Under the pieces are notes generated by a model. The model was given only the letters and a program-made list of their open reading frames with translations. It had not been told where the DNA came from and did not search any database. This document shows positions 36,316 to 44,482 of a stretch of DNA of 49,831 nucleotides, in pieces. A program made the translations under genes and the position numbers. Origin of the DNA: Gammaproteobacteria bacterium (GTDB taxonomy: Bacteria; Pseudomonadota; Gammaproteobacteria; Pseudomonadales; Azotimanducaceae); NCBI GenBank assembly GCA_009845835.1, contig VXYV01000025.1, forward strand, positions 3,888 through 53,718, in the 5' to 3' direction. Numbering within the stretch: the stretch's first letter is position 1; each line of letters starts with the position of its first letter.

Positions 36316-37535
36316 AGCGATTTTGTCGAAACACTACAGAATTAAGAGATATGTGGGATAGTCGAATTCTAATCAGTTCAGAAACTATTGTTCAAAAGGA
36401 TACTCTAAGAGAGTCTCATGAACCAAATGCCAACGATTAAATGTGAGTCGTTGATACAAACAATACTCTTGTGGACTTAACCTTCAGTATCAACTTTCTG
36501 GTCGCAAGCCGATTCCATAGCCGTTTTCTCTTCTTCGCAACTTGGAGCTATAGCTACACAATCCTCATATTCTTGCCAAACTTCGTCAATCGGGTGCAAT
36601 AATGCTTCTTAATTGCCTCAACACTGATGTTTATTTTCGGAACGATTGCGGTTCTTCAGGGGTATACAGCAAGCTCAAGCAAGAACCTACGCTCAACAAT
36701 TGCAAAATGCTTGATTTACCAGTGCAAATCAAGCATTTATCTGAATTTGAGAATAGTTCATTATCGTGAATTATTTAGTGTTATTGACCAGTTAACCTCT
36801 CAGAGTTCAACAGTGCTTTCGCCAATTGTCCCGAAGTAGTGTCTTCGCGTTTTTCTCGTGTCTTGGAGACTCGTTAAGAGATCGGAGATCTCGGTACGTT
36901 AATTCAGTTTGCCAACGGCTAAGTAGGAAGAGTAGTACACTCTGAATGCAGTAAAACCACATTGATGGTTGAAAATGATTCCTCGAACTCGTCGATGATG
37001 TTTTCAAGAATCTAGCACATCCACTCCGCAATTCTGTGCGGCACGACAATGTATGAGGTATCTTAAGGTATCGAATGGCTGCGTCTACGATTTTTCAACG
37101 CAAGTAAAGTTCTGAAACTTTCGTCTGCCTGGAAGGTTAGTATCCATAATGGATTCCAACAGGGAGATAGGTTTATTTATCTAAGTCTAATGAAAAACCG
37201 CGGCGGCTTACACACTAATCGCTACCTTGTTCGACGCGATTTACAGAGTTGTGACTAACTGGTTCGAAAAACAATGCCCTTGGCGAAATTTCTAACCCAA
37301 TCATAGAATATATACTCCCTTCGAACCGGATACATGATCGTTAAATCGATTTGAAAAAGTTTTCATCGTTGCGTTGCTTGAGTCGGTCACTGAACGTGAT
37401 CGTGAATGATTCGCATACCAATAGAGCCCACAGAAACCGTAATTTTGTTCCCTCTGCGAGTGTCCACTTTTGTACAATCACTAATGTGATTGCATTGTCT
37501 CGGTTTCCTTTTAATGAAGTGCTACAGCTTGTTCA
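36316..37535. other. 1.2-kb gene-free stretch after the TRAP operon
   Basis: No protein-like frame or RNA gene was found. The strongest structure is a perfect 13-bp inverted repeat at 36705-36738, listed separately. The last 200 bases should contain the promoter for the acyltransferase/acyl-CoA dehydrogenase pair; a short in-frame stretch upstream of 37536 does not look coding. It may be a decayed gene or a regulatory RNA locus, but nothing proves either. Confidence 0.45.
36705..36738. repeat. Perfect 13-bp inverted repeat, 8-nt loop
   Basis: AAATGCTTGATTT (36705-36717) pairs exactly with AAATCAAGCATTT (36726-36738) around the loop ACCAGTGC. The stem is AT-rich, without a T-tract, and sits in the middle of a gene-free region about 390 bases past dctM. 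It could be a hairpin of a non-coding RNA, an imperfect terminator or a protein-binding site. Confidence 0.6.
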
Positions 37536-38759
37536 ATGACTAGCACCGTAGCGCACTTCGCACCACGGAACATGGATGTTCAATTAAACGCTGATTTTGA
37601 CGATATTCGTCCGTATTACGACGAAGAAATCCCCGGCATGATCAAAAAACTCATTCACGATCAGAGTCTACTTCGTTCCATCGGAATGTTCACCTGGCCG
37701 CGACTCTATGACCTCTATCCGGCGGGAATAAGGTTTTTACTAAAGAATCTACTAAAGTTCCGTTATCGAAACATTTTTAATCGTGATCAACTACAAGATT
37801 TGTTGGGTAGGTACGTTGCTTATGTCATACGTACCACTACCGCTGGATTAACCATATCCGGAATCGAACATCTTCCTCAGAATGAACCCTGTTTATTCAT
37901 CTCAAATCACCGCGACATTGTTTTAGACTCGGCATTCATCGTCTACACCCTACGTGAACGAGGATTTCAACGTCCACAACTAGCCGTTGGTGACAACCTC
38001 TTACAAGACGGGTTCGCGAAGGACGTAATGCGTATGAATCGGTCATTCATGGTAGTCAGAAGTGCAGAATCTGCACGCGCACAGTACAAAGCTTTGATAA
38101 AGACATCAAGATATATTCGACATATTCTCGAGCAAGGGGAATCGGTTTGGATCGCCCAGAGTCAAGGACGATCAAAAGACGGCACCGACACAACCGATCC
38201 TGCCGTACTAAAAATGTTTATGCTTGCATACCGTACTGAGTTTCGAGATTTTGATACGTGGCTAAACCGAGTCAATCTTATTCCGGTGACCTTAACTTAC
38301 GAACTCGATCCATGCGCACCAAAGAAAGCACACGAACTCTACATCCGCGATTCAACCGGTAGTTATAAGAAAAAAGAGGGCGAGGATATTAGTAGCATTG
38401 TTGCCGGGATTCGAGGTTATAAAGGTAGGGTACATTTAGCATTTTCACCACGAGTAACTACCGACACAAACGGACAAAATGCAAGTTCGGTACTACAGTT
38501 TCCAACGGATGATCATTTAGCTGTACATATCGATGAGATAATGGATCGAGCGACCTTCCAATACCCCGTGTTTGGTGAAGCCAAACGACAGCTTGAAGGT
38601 GGCGGCGGTTGTCAGCTTGAATACGGTATGGTAAGAACAAAATTCAACGAACAAATGGAGCAGATTGAGCCACATTTAAAATCTTACTTTCTGCGCCAGT
38701 ACGCAAATCAGCTCTCTTCAAGTAATTTTTCACGCACAACAATGGATCCTAATACATGA
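37536..38759 (+). CDS. PlsC-type acyltransferase (1-acylglycerol-3-phosphate acyltransferase-like)
   Basis: The 407-residue protein contains the lysophospholipid-acyltransferase core: ISNHRDIVLDSAF with H125, D127 and D131, which is a variant of the usual NHxxxxD box, and VWIAQSQGRSKDG in place of the classical PEGTR block. Both variants are typical of a larger subfamily seen in marine bacteria. It probably transfers acyl groups to a lysophospholipid or related acceptor at the inner membrane. It overlaps the acyl-CoA dehydrogenase gene by four bases (ATGA), which ties it to acyl-CoA metabolism. ATG 37536 is the only sensible start; upstream lacks a good Shine-Dalgarno. Confidence 0.8.
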   Translation: MTSTVAHFAPRNMDVQLNADFDDIRPYYDEEIPGMIKKLIHDQSLLRSIGMFTWPRLYDLYPAGIRFLLKNLLKFRYRNIFNRDQLQDLLGRYVAYVIRTTTAGLTISGIEHLPQNEPCLFISNHRDIVLDSAFIVYTLRERGFQRPQLAVGDNLLQDGFAKDVMRMNRSFMVVRSAESARAQYKALIKTSRYIRHILEQGESVWIAQSQGRSKDGTDTTDPAVLKMFMLAYRTEFRDFDTWLNRVNLIPVTLTYELDPCAPKKAHELYIRDSTGSYKKKEGEDISSIVAGIRGYKGRVHLAFSPRVTTDTNGQNASSVLQFPTDDHLAVHIDEIMDRATFQYPVFGEAKRQLEGGGGCQLEYGMVRTKFNEQMEQIEPHLKSYFLRQYANQLSSSNFSRTTMDPNT

Positions 38760-40495
38760 GCCCCTATAAGCCACCCGTTCAAGATGGTATGTTTTTGCTT
38801 CGCGACTTTCTGCGTGCCCACGAGGATTGGTCAAGTTGGTCAAAGATTGACGGATTGGATGTTTCGCTAGCTGAAGCAGTATTAGAACAAGCGGGTCAGC
38901 TCGCCGCGGACGTCATGGATCCATTGTCTCAATCTGGGGACGAAGAAGGCGCTCGTTGGGAAAACGGGTCCGTGTTCGCTCCTTCAGGCTATCCAGAGGC
39001 TTTTTCCACATTAGTACAAGGCGGTTGGATCGGTCTTGGTGGTGACCCTAAGTTTGGTGGTCAAGGATTACCGATGACTCTTGGTGTGCTCGTCGATGAG
39101 TATTTCTTTGCAGCAAATACCACACTCTGGTTGTATGGTTCGCTCACGATCGGTGCGGCACATTGTTTAAGAGTTCATGGGGAAGATTGGATAAAAGACA
39201 CTTATCTCCCAAATATGTACTCAGGAAAATGGACTGGTGCCATGGCGCTTACGGAGTCTCATGCCGGCACTGATTTAGGCATGCTACGTACTGCGGCAGT
39301 GCCAGCACCTGACGGCACTTACCGGTTGAACGGAACAAAAATATTTATCACGAGTGGTGAACACGATCTGGCAGAGAACATTGTGCACTTAGTACTTGCG
39401 CGATTACTAGATGCACCCGAAGGAGTTAAAGGTATTTCATTGTTCATGGTACCCAAGTATTTAGTCAATGACGATGGTTCACTCGGTGAACGCAATGGAT
39501 TCTCGAGTATATCTATCGAAAAGAAAATGGGAATCCACGGTAGCGCTACCTCGACGATTGCCTACGAAGACGCTAAAGCTCATTTAATTGGCGAACCTAA
39601 TCAAGGACTGATGTGTATGTTCACTATGATGAACACGGCACGATTGTCTGTCGGGATTCAAGGTCTGGGTTTAGGCGACAAGGCTTATCAATTGGCATCT
39701 GAATACGTCAAAGAACGTTTACAAGGTCGCTCGCCGACAGGACCGGTTAACACGGATGGACCAGCCGATCCGATCATTGAGCACCCGGATATTCGACGGA
39801 CGATGCTTACCCAACGCGCCTATAACGAAGGCGGGCGGGCATTTTCAGTCTTTGTTGCTCACCAGATCGATCGTTCATGGCATTGTGAGAAACAAGAAGA
39901 CCGTGAGCAAGCTCAACGCTTTGTCGAATTACTTACCCCCATTGTGAAAGCTTTCCTGACCGACCGTGCATTTGATTCGGCCGTGTTAGCACAGAATTGT
40001 TTTGGTGGACACGGCTATATTCGCGAGACCGGTATCGAGCAAGTCGTTCGTGATGCAAGGATTGCACAGATTTACGAAGGTACGAACGGTATTCAAGCAC
40101 TCGATTTAGTGAAACGAAAGGTCGTTCCGAACGACGGATTAGTTGTTACCGAGTTCGTTGAATACATCAAACAGAGTATGGTCGCTAGTCCCTATACCCC
40201 AGACGTGCATCGGGCATGTGATCTATGGACTGAAATCACGCGCGAAATTTGTTCGAAATCGTCAAATTCGTTAGAGTTTGCTGCCGGTGCTGCGGTTGAC
40301 TATTTAGATCTGTGCGGACATATCATCTACGGTTGGTTGTGGGCTCGCATGCAAGCCACTGAATACCTTGGGAATGACAAACAAATGCTAGCTGATTTTT
40401 ACTGGGCTAAGTTAATGCCGAAGATAGATTCGTTAGCGAAATCTATTCAAAGCGGTGCCGAGACGTTAATGGAACCAGAATCGAGTTGGTTTTAA
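38756..40495 (+). CDS. Acyl-CoA dehydrogenase, long DmdC/FadE-like type
   Basis: This FAD enzyme desaturates an acyl-CoA and passes electrons to ETF. The 579 residues have the N-terminal helical domain, the beta domain with MALTESHAGTDLGMLRTAA and FITSGEHD, the FAD-contact region NTARLSVGIQGLGLGDKAY, FGGHGYIRE, and the catalytic glutamate in AQIYEGTNGIQALDL (about residue 441). The long C-terminal extension is typical of the group that includes 3-methylmercaptopropionyl-CoA dehydrogenase (DmdC), but also many ordinary medium/long-chain enzymes; substrate cannot be decided. It is translationally coupled to the acyltransferase. Confidence 0.92.
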   Translation: MSPYKPPVQDGMFLLRDFLRAHEDWSSWSKIDGLDVSLAEAVLEQAGQLAADVMDPLSQSGDEEGARWENGSVFAPSGYPEAFSTLVQGGWIGLGGDPKFGGQGLPMTLGVLVDEYFFAANTTLWLYGSLTIGAAHCLRVHGEDWIKDTYLPNMYSGKWTGAMALTESHAGTDLGMLRTAAVPAPDGTYRLNGTKIFITSGEHDLAENIVHLVLARLLDAPEGVKGISLFMVPKYLVNDDGSLGERNGFSSISIEKKMGIHGSATSTIAYEDAKAHLIGEPNQGLMCMFTMMNTARLSVGIQGLGLGDKAYQLASEYVKERLQGRSPTGPVNTDGPADPIIEHPDIRRTMLTQRAYNEGGRAFSVFVAHQIDRSWHCEKQEDREQAQRFVELLTPIVKAFLTDRAFDSAVLAQNCFGGHGYIRETGIEQVVRDARIAQIYEGTNGIQALDLVKRKVVPNDGLVVTEFVEYIKQSMVASPYTPDVHRACDLWTEITREICSKSSNSLEFAAGAAVDYLDLCGHIIYGWLWARMQATEYLGNDKQMLADFYWAKLMPKIDSLAKSIQSGAETLMEPESSWF

Positions 40496-40519
40496 GTTGA
40501 CATTTTGATAATCGAATGT

Positions 40520-40548
40520 CTCTCGGCACTTTTAACGAGTGGCGAGAG
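40520..40548. terminator. Possible shared terminator hairpin between convergent genes
   Basis: CTCTCG (40520-40525) pairs with CGAGAG (40543-40548), with a further CAC/GTG pair inside after one G-G mismatch and loop TTTTAACGA. It straddles the end of mpl and follows the acyl-CoA dehydrogenase stop by 25 bases. The T-run lies in the loop rather than after the stem, so termination efficiency is doubtful. Confidence 0.35.
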
Positions 40549-41926
40549 TTTCGACAATTCGCCGAAAGATCCCGTCAAAACTACCATTGCTCATCAGAAC
40601 GAAATGAGTCTTTTGCTGCGTTTCTCGACAGAGATAGTTGACTAGTTCATTCAGATTAGACTCGACTCTATTTTTACTCGAATTACTCTCGACAAGTTCT
40701 GTAAGGTTCCATCGCACCGAGCTAGATTGGTACCAAATCACGTAGTCAGCGGCATTACAACATTTTTTTAGTTGCGCGCGCAGTGTTCCTAACGACATGG
40801 TATGCGTACCGGGGTCGACGACAGCAATAATCCGTTCGTCGCCAACACGCCCCCTTAGTCCTTGAAGGGTTGTCTCGATTGCCGTAGGATGGTGAGCAAA
40901 GTCGCTATAAATCGTTGAGTTTTTAGTCTGTGCGATGATTTCTAAACGCCGTTTAACTCCAGAAAATCGACTAAGATGCGCAATCGACTCTTTGGGTGCA
41001 ATTCCTACTTGAGCTGCAGCAATTACTGCTGTTAACCCATTCGCAACGTTATGCGTCCCGCACAGGCTCCAGTTTACCGTACCAAGCAGTCCGTGTTGTT
41101 CTGAAAAAACAGAGAATTCAGACCCGTCGGTTTTTTCTGGTACTGCCCAATAATTTGGTTTTGGTCCTGTTCGTGGTAACGAACTTTGAAAGGTAATTCT
41201 TGGAGTCCAACAACCACCCTGTAAGACCTCTTCAATGACTGGGTTGTCCTGTGGAGTGATAATCGAACCAACGGCTGGAACTGTTCGTACCAAATGTTGA
41301 AACTGATACTTGATCGCCTCAAGGTCTGGAAAGATGTCGGCATGATCGAATTCAATGGAAGTGACAATCAATGTCGACGGACGATAGTGCATAAATTTAG
41401 CGCGCCGGTCAAAATAAGAAGTATCGTATTCGTCAGCTTCTATGACAAATGTGTTACCGGTACCAAGTGCACTAGCTTGTGGTAGGTCGATAGGAACTCC
41501 TCCAATCAAGTAACCAGGGTTTTTTTCCGCACAATGCAAGATCCATGCTATCATTGCTGTTGTAGTGGTTTTTCCATGGGTGCCAGCCACAGCGATAACG
41601 TGGCGGTCTTGCAGGACTTCATTCCCCAGCCATTCGGGTCCTGATTGATAGCGTAAACCTTTATTTAGTACGTACTCTACAGCTGGATTACCGCGCGGTA
41701 AATTAGCATTTCCGACGATGACCAGATCCGGTGGAGGTTGTAGTTGTATCGGATCAAATTCATCAAAAATTGTGATTCCAGCTTGGTCTAAGTAGTCACA
41801 CATGGGGGGATAAATCGGACCATCGAAACCGCTGATTTGGTAACCCTTCGCTTTGGCTAATATCGCCAAATTCCCCATGAGGGTACCGCCGATTCCCATG
41901 AAATATAGAGACTTTTCGCGATGCAC
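40532..41926 (-). CDS. mpl: UDP-MurNAc:L-Ala-gamma-D-Glu-meso-DAP ligase
   Basis: Mpl recycles murein tripeptide by joining it to UDP-MurNAc with ATP. The Mur-ligase features are visible: YFMGIGGTLMGNLAILAKAK at the N-terminus, ATP loop AGTHGKTTT (114-122), VIEADEYDTSYFDRRAKF and DFAHHPTAIETTL. The 464-residue length is normal. One oddity: the usual EPRSNTM block, which in Mpl helps bind the peptide, reads VDPGTHTMSLG here, so the tripeptide pocket may be altered or degraded. Mpl is characteristic of gammaproteobacteria and some relatives. It is encoded six bases after the next gene on the strand, so probably in an operon with the two membrane proteins. Confidence 0.93.
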   Translation of the reverse strand: MHREKSLYFMGIGGTLMGNLAILAKAKGYQISGFDGPIYPPMCDYLDQAGITIFDEFDPIQLQPPPDLVIVGNANLPRGNPAVEYVLNKGLRYQSGPEWLGNEVLQDRHVIAVAGTHGKTTTTAMIAWILHCAEKNPGYLIGGVPIDLPQASALGTGNTFVIEADEYDTSYFDRRAKFMHYRPSTLIVTSIEFDHADIFPDLEAIKYQFQHLVRTVPAVGSIITPQDNPVIEEVLQGGCWTPRITFQSSLPRTGPKPNYWAVPEKTDGSEFSVFSEQHGLLGTVNWSLCGTHNVANGLTAVIAAAQVGIAPKESIAHLSRFSGVKRRLEIIAQTKNSTIYSDFAHHPTAIETTLQGLRGRVGDERIIAVVDPGTHTMSLGTLRAQLKKCCNAADYVIWYQSSSVRWNLTELVESNSSKNRVESNLNELVNYLCRETQQKTHFVLMSNGSFDGIFRRIVETLATR

Positions 41927-41932
41927 AATCTA

Positions 41933-42469
41933 TCACATGTCGGTTGCTATGCTTGAGGGATCAAGAAAAGCAACTGCACTGATCACATTGGCAATAAATA
42001 CGAACAACGCAGCTAAGCCGATCCCCATCGGTAGTGAAATTTCCATTGTCTGCCGCAAAATTAGGCCTATGACACCAATCCGCCAAAAGAAAACTCCAAG
42101 CTGCATTAGATGCACAATCAGTGATTCTTGTTCAAGAGCAGGCTGCTGTAGTAGCAATACTAAGACGCAAACAATAATTTCGAAAATGAGCTTGGTACCT
42201 AATAACGCGGAAAAGGTCTTACCAAAGCGCGCGAGTTTTTTTGTGATGTGGAGCGAAAGATAAATGAATATTACTACGAGAACAAATGTCGACACAATCA
42301 TGCCAAGGAGGTATGGCGAGAATTGTCCTTCGAGTAAATTCAATCGAACAATCACAAGCAGCGCGAGTAGAACGATTCCGAGAACGAAAGTCGAGCGTCG
42401 ATCGTCGGCTTGCGCAGTCGAACCTTGGAAGAAGCATAAAAACAAGTAAGTTCTAAAGATCTGCAACAT
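41933..42469 (-). CDS. Membrane protein, paralogue of the adjacent gene
   Basis: The 178-residue product has about five membrane helices. Its helix-loop pattern KKLARFGKTFSALLGTKLIF matches SRFRKTLSSYLGASVVITVS in the gene ending at 42478, and LRQTMEISLPMGIGLAALF matches FHKSIEVKFWFGLLIALVL. The two are therefore tandem duplicates. Function is unknown. The location between mpl and its paralogue with small spacing suggests a three-gene operon. Confidence 0.6.
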   Translation of the reverse strand: MLQIFRTYLFLCFFQGSTAQADDRRSTFVLGIVLLALLVIVRLNLLEGQFSPYLLGMIVSTFVLVVIFIYLSLHITKKLARFGKTFSALLGTKLIFEIIVCVLVLLLQQPALEQESLIVHLMQLGVFFWRIGVIGLILRQTMEISLPMGIGLAALFVFIANVISAVAFLDPSSIATDM

Positions 42470-42477
42470 GGGCTAGA

Positions 42478-43023
42478 TTAATTCGGCTTAATGGATTGCT
42501 CGGTGATCAATGAGAGTAAGGATTCATAGAACAACAGGTGCAATACCAGTCCACCGACAATTTCCACGACGAAGTATAACACTAGCGCTATCAGCAACCC
42601 AAACCAGAATTTGACTTCAATTGATTTATGAAAAATGTACCCGAGTATGGCGACGTTCCAACAATAGATCAAAAATTCAATCAAATTGTTTCCACCAGTC
42701 ACGGCCGTTACAGCGATACTACTGACAGTAATCACCACGCTAGCGCCCAGATAGGACGAAAGCGTCTTACGAAACCGAGATTGCTGGTATCGGATTCGAA
42801 GCACACTCAAAATACCAATCATGATTAAAGTTTGAGTTATCACGAAACCACCGGCAAAAACGACGAGAAAGCCAGAGGTAAGCAACCAATATGTAGCCCC
42901 AATACCGAGTATGAAAAGAATTGTGTAAAGTATCAAAATAGTTTCAGTACTACCGTTCGAATTGGCTGGAGAGCTACGAAAGGTGCTCAGCAGCCAGTAG
43001 TGTCGAATGGCTGAAAGAAACAT
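42478..43023 (-). CDS. Membrane protein, first of a tandem paralogous pair
   Basis: The 181-residue product has about five membrane helices after a polar N-terminus of roughly 28 residues, and shares length, helix order and short motifs with the following gene. It is the first gene of the mpl-containing minus-strand unit and diverges from pfp across 171 bases. The family is not recognised with confidence; Yip1-like small membrane proteins are one possibility. Confidence 0.6.
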   Translation of the reverse strand: MFLSAIRHYWLLSTFRSSPANSNGSTETILILYTILFILGIGATYWLLTSGFLVVFAGGFVITQTLIMIGILSVLRIRYQQSRFRKTLSSYLGASVVITVSSIAVTAVTGGNNLIEFLIYCWNVAILGYIFHKSIEVKFWFGLLIALVLYFVVEIVGGLVLHLLFYESLLSLITEQSIKPN

Positions 43024-43194
43024 CGTTTTTTAAGAAGCAAGTGTAACAACAGAGTCAAGAAGGATCGTCAAAGACTATAAAACAAAATTCACGGTATGAG
43101 TTTTAATCCGCAAACCGCTACAGAATTTTAGAAATGCACATTTCGAACAACACCGCTGACTGATTTATAGCATCACAACGACATAATGTAAACC

Positions 43195-44454
43195 ATGGTT
43201 GCTCACAATGCTATATATGCTCAGTCCGGTGGGGTTACTGCCGTAATCAACGCGACAGCCAGCGGTGTAATACAGACAGCGCGGCAACATACAACGAAAA
43301 TCCATAACGTACTAGCCGCGAAGAATGGCGTCGTCGGTGTTTTACGTGAAGAGCTTATCGATACATCGCGCGAGTCGGATCGTGCTATTGAACAGTTGCT
43401 TCATGTTCCGGGTGGTGCGTTTGGATCCTGTCGATTCAAGTTGCAAAACACCGATCCAAAAGATCCTGTCGTCAACCGATTGTTCGAAGTATTCAAGGCC
43501 CACGATGTTCGATATTTCTTTTATAACGGTGGTGGCGACTCGCAGGACACACTTCATAAGATAACGAGACTTGGTGAACAATTCAGCTATCCGATTCAAT
43601 GTATCGGAATTCCCAAGACTGTCGACAACGACCTAGCTATTACCGATTGTTCGCCAGGTTTTGGCTCGGTCGCTAAGTACATTGCGGTCTCCACTAAGGA
43701 GGCTGCGTTAGACGTGCAATCGATGTGCGACACTTCTACTAAAGTTTTCATTTTGGAGGTTATGGGAAGGCATTCAGGTTGGATAGCAGCGGCAGGTGGT
43801 TTAGCCGGGTCCGGTCCTGAGGAACCACCTCATATCATACTGTTTCCAGAGGTGATCTTTGAAGCAAAAAAGTTTGCTGAAGCAGTGAAACAGATTGTCA
43901 ATACTTACGGTTTTTGTGTCGTTGTTGCCTCTGAAGGCATTCGATTAAGCAACGGACAATTCGTGGCCGAATCTAGTTCAAAAGATGCCTTTGGACATAC
44001 ACAATTAGGTGGTGTTGGGGCGACTCTTGCCGACTCAATACAACGCGATTTGGGCTATAAGGTACATTATGCGATCGCCGACTATTTGCAGCGCGCCGCA
44101 GGACACTTGGTATCAAAAGTGGACCAAGAACAAGCGTTTAACGTTGGAAAAAGTGCTGTAGAACTCGCCGTACAGGGGGCGCGAGATGTCATGGTTGTGA
44201 TCAAACGCTTGTCGAATAATCCCTACCGTTGGAGCATTGATACGGCCGATGTTTCTCAGATTGCCAACATCGAGAAGACATTACCGTCAGAATACATTCG
44301 CGACGACGGCTACGGAATTACCGAAGAGGCACGTGAATATCTGCTCCCGCTTGTTAGTGGGGAATCGTTCCCAGTTTACCGAGACGGTCTACCCGATTAT
44401 CAGCGGCTCAAACTTGACTTTGTCGCGCGCAAACTACCTGAATTTCAAGTGTAA
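43195..44454 (+). CDS. pfp: Pyrophosphate-type 6-phosphofructokinase
   Basis: The enzyme interconverts fructose 6-phosphate and fructose 1,6-bisphosphate using PPi. Evidence for PPi specificity is PKTVDND with K141, where ATP enzymes have glycine, and GGGDSQDT (112-119) with D115. Further blocks are AQSGGVTAVINA (phosphate donor loop) and MGRHSGWIA. The 419 residues match the group-III Pfp found in methanotrophs and other environmental bacteria. The reaction is reversible, so it can replace both phosphofructokinase and fructose bisphosphatase. The ATG start follows a region of AT-rich sequence. The gene converges on hppA. Confidence 0.92.
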   Translation: MVAHNAIYAQSGGVTAVINATASGVIQTARQHTTKIHNVLAAKNGVVGVLREELIDTSRESDRAIEQLLHVPGGAFGSCRFKLQNTDPKDPVVNRLFEVFKAHDVRYFFYNGGGDSQDTLHKITRLGEQFSYPIQCIGIPKTVDNDLAITDCSPGFGSVAKYIAVSTKEAALDVQSMCDTSTKVFILEVMGRHSGWIAAAGGLAGSGPEEPPHIILFPEVIFEAKKFAEAVKQIVNTYGFCVVVASEGIRLSNGQFVAESSSKDAFGHTQLGGVGATLADSIQRDLGYKVHYAIADYLQRAAGHLVSKVDQEQAFNVGKSAVELAVQGARDVMVVIKRLSNNPYRWSIDTADVSQIANIEKTLPSEYIRDDGYGITEEAREYLLPLVSGESFPVYRDGLPDYQRLKLDFVARKLPEFQV

Positions 44455-44462
44455 ACCAAGAT

Positions 44463-44482
44463 AGTTACCACGGTAGGTAACT
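44463..44482. terminator. Weak hairpin between pfp and hppA ends
   Basis: AGTTACC (44463-44469) pairs with GGTAACT (44476-44482) around a six-base loop. It lies at the very 3' end of hppA, nine bases past the pfp stop. No T-tract follows on either side, so it is only a possible bidirectional terminator. Confidence 0.3.

Noticed and set aside
41853-42263. 136-codon plus-strand frame over mpl and a membrane gene
   Set aside because: It is antisense to hydrophobic helices, which gives spurious lysine/threonine-rich frames.
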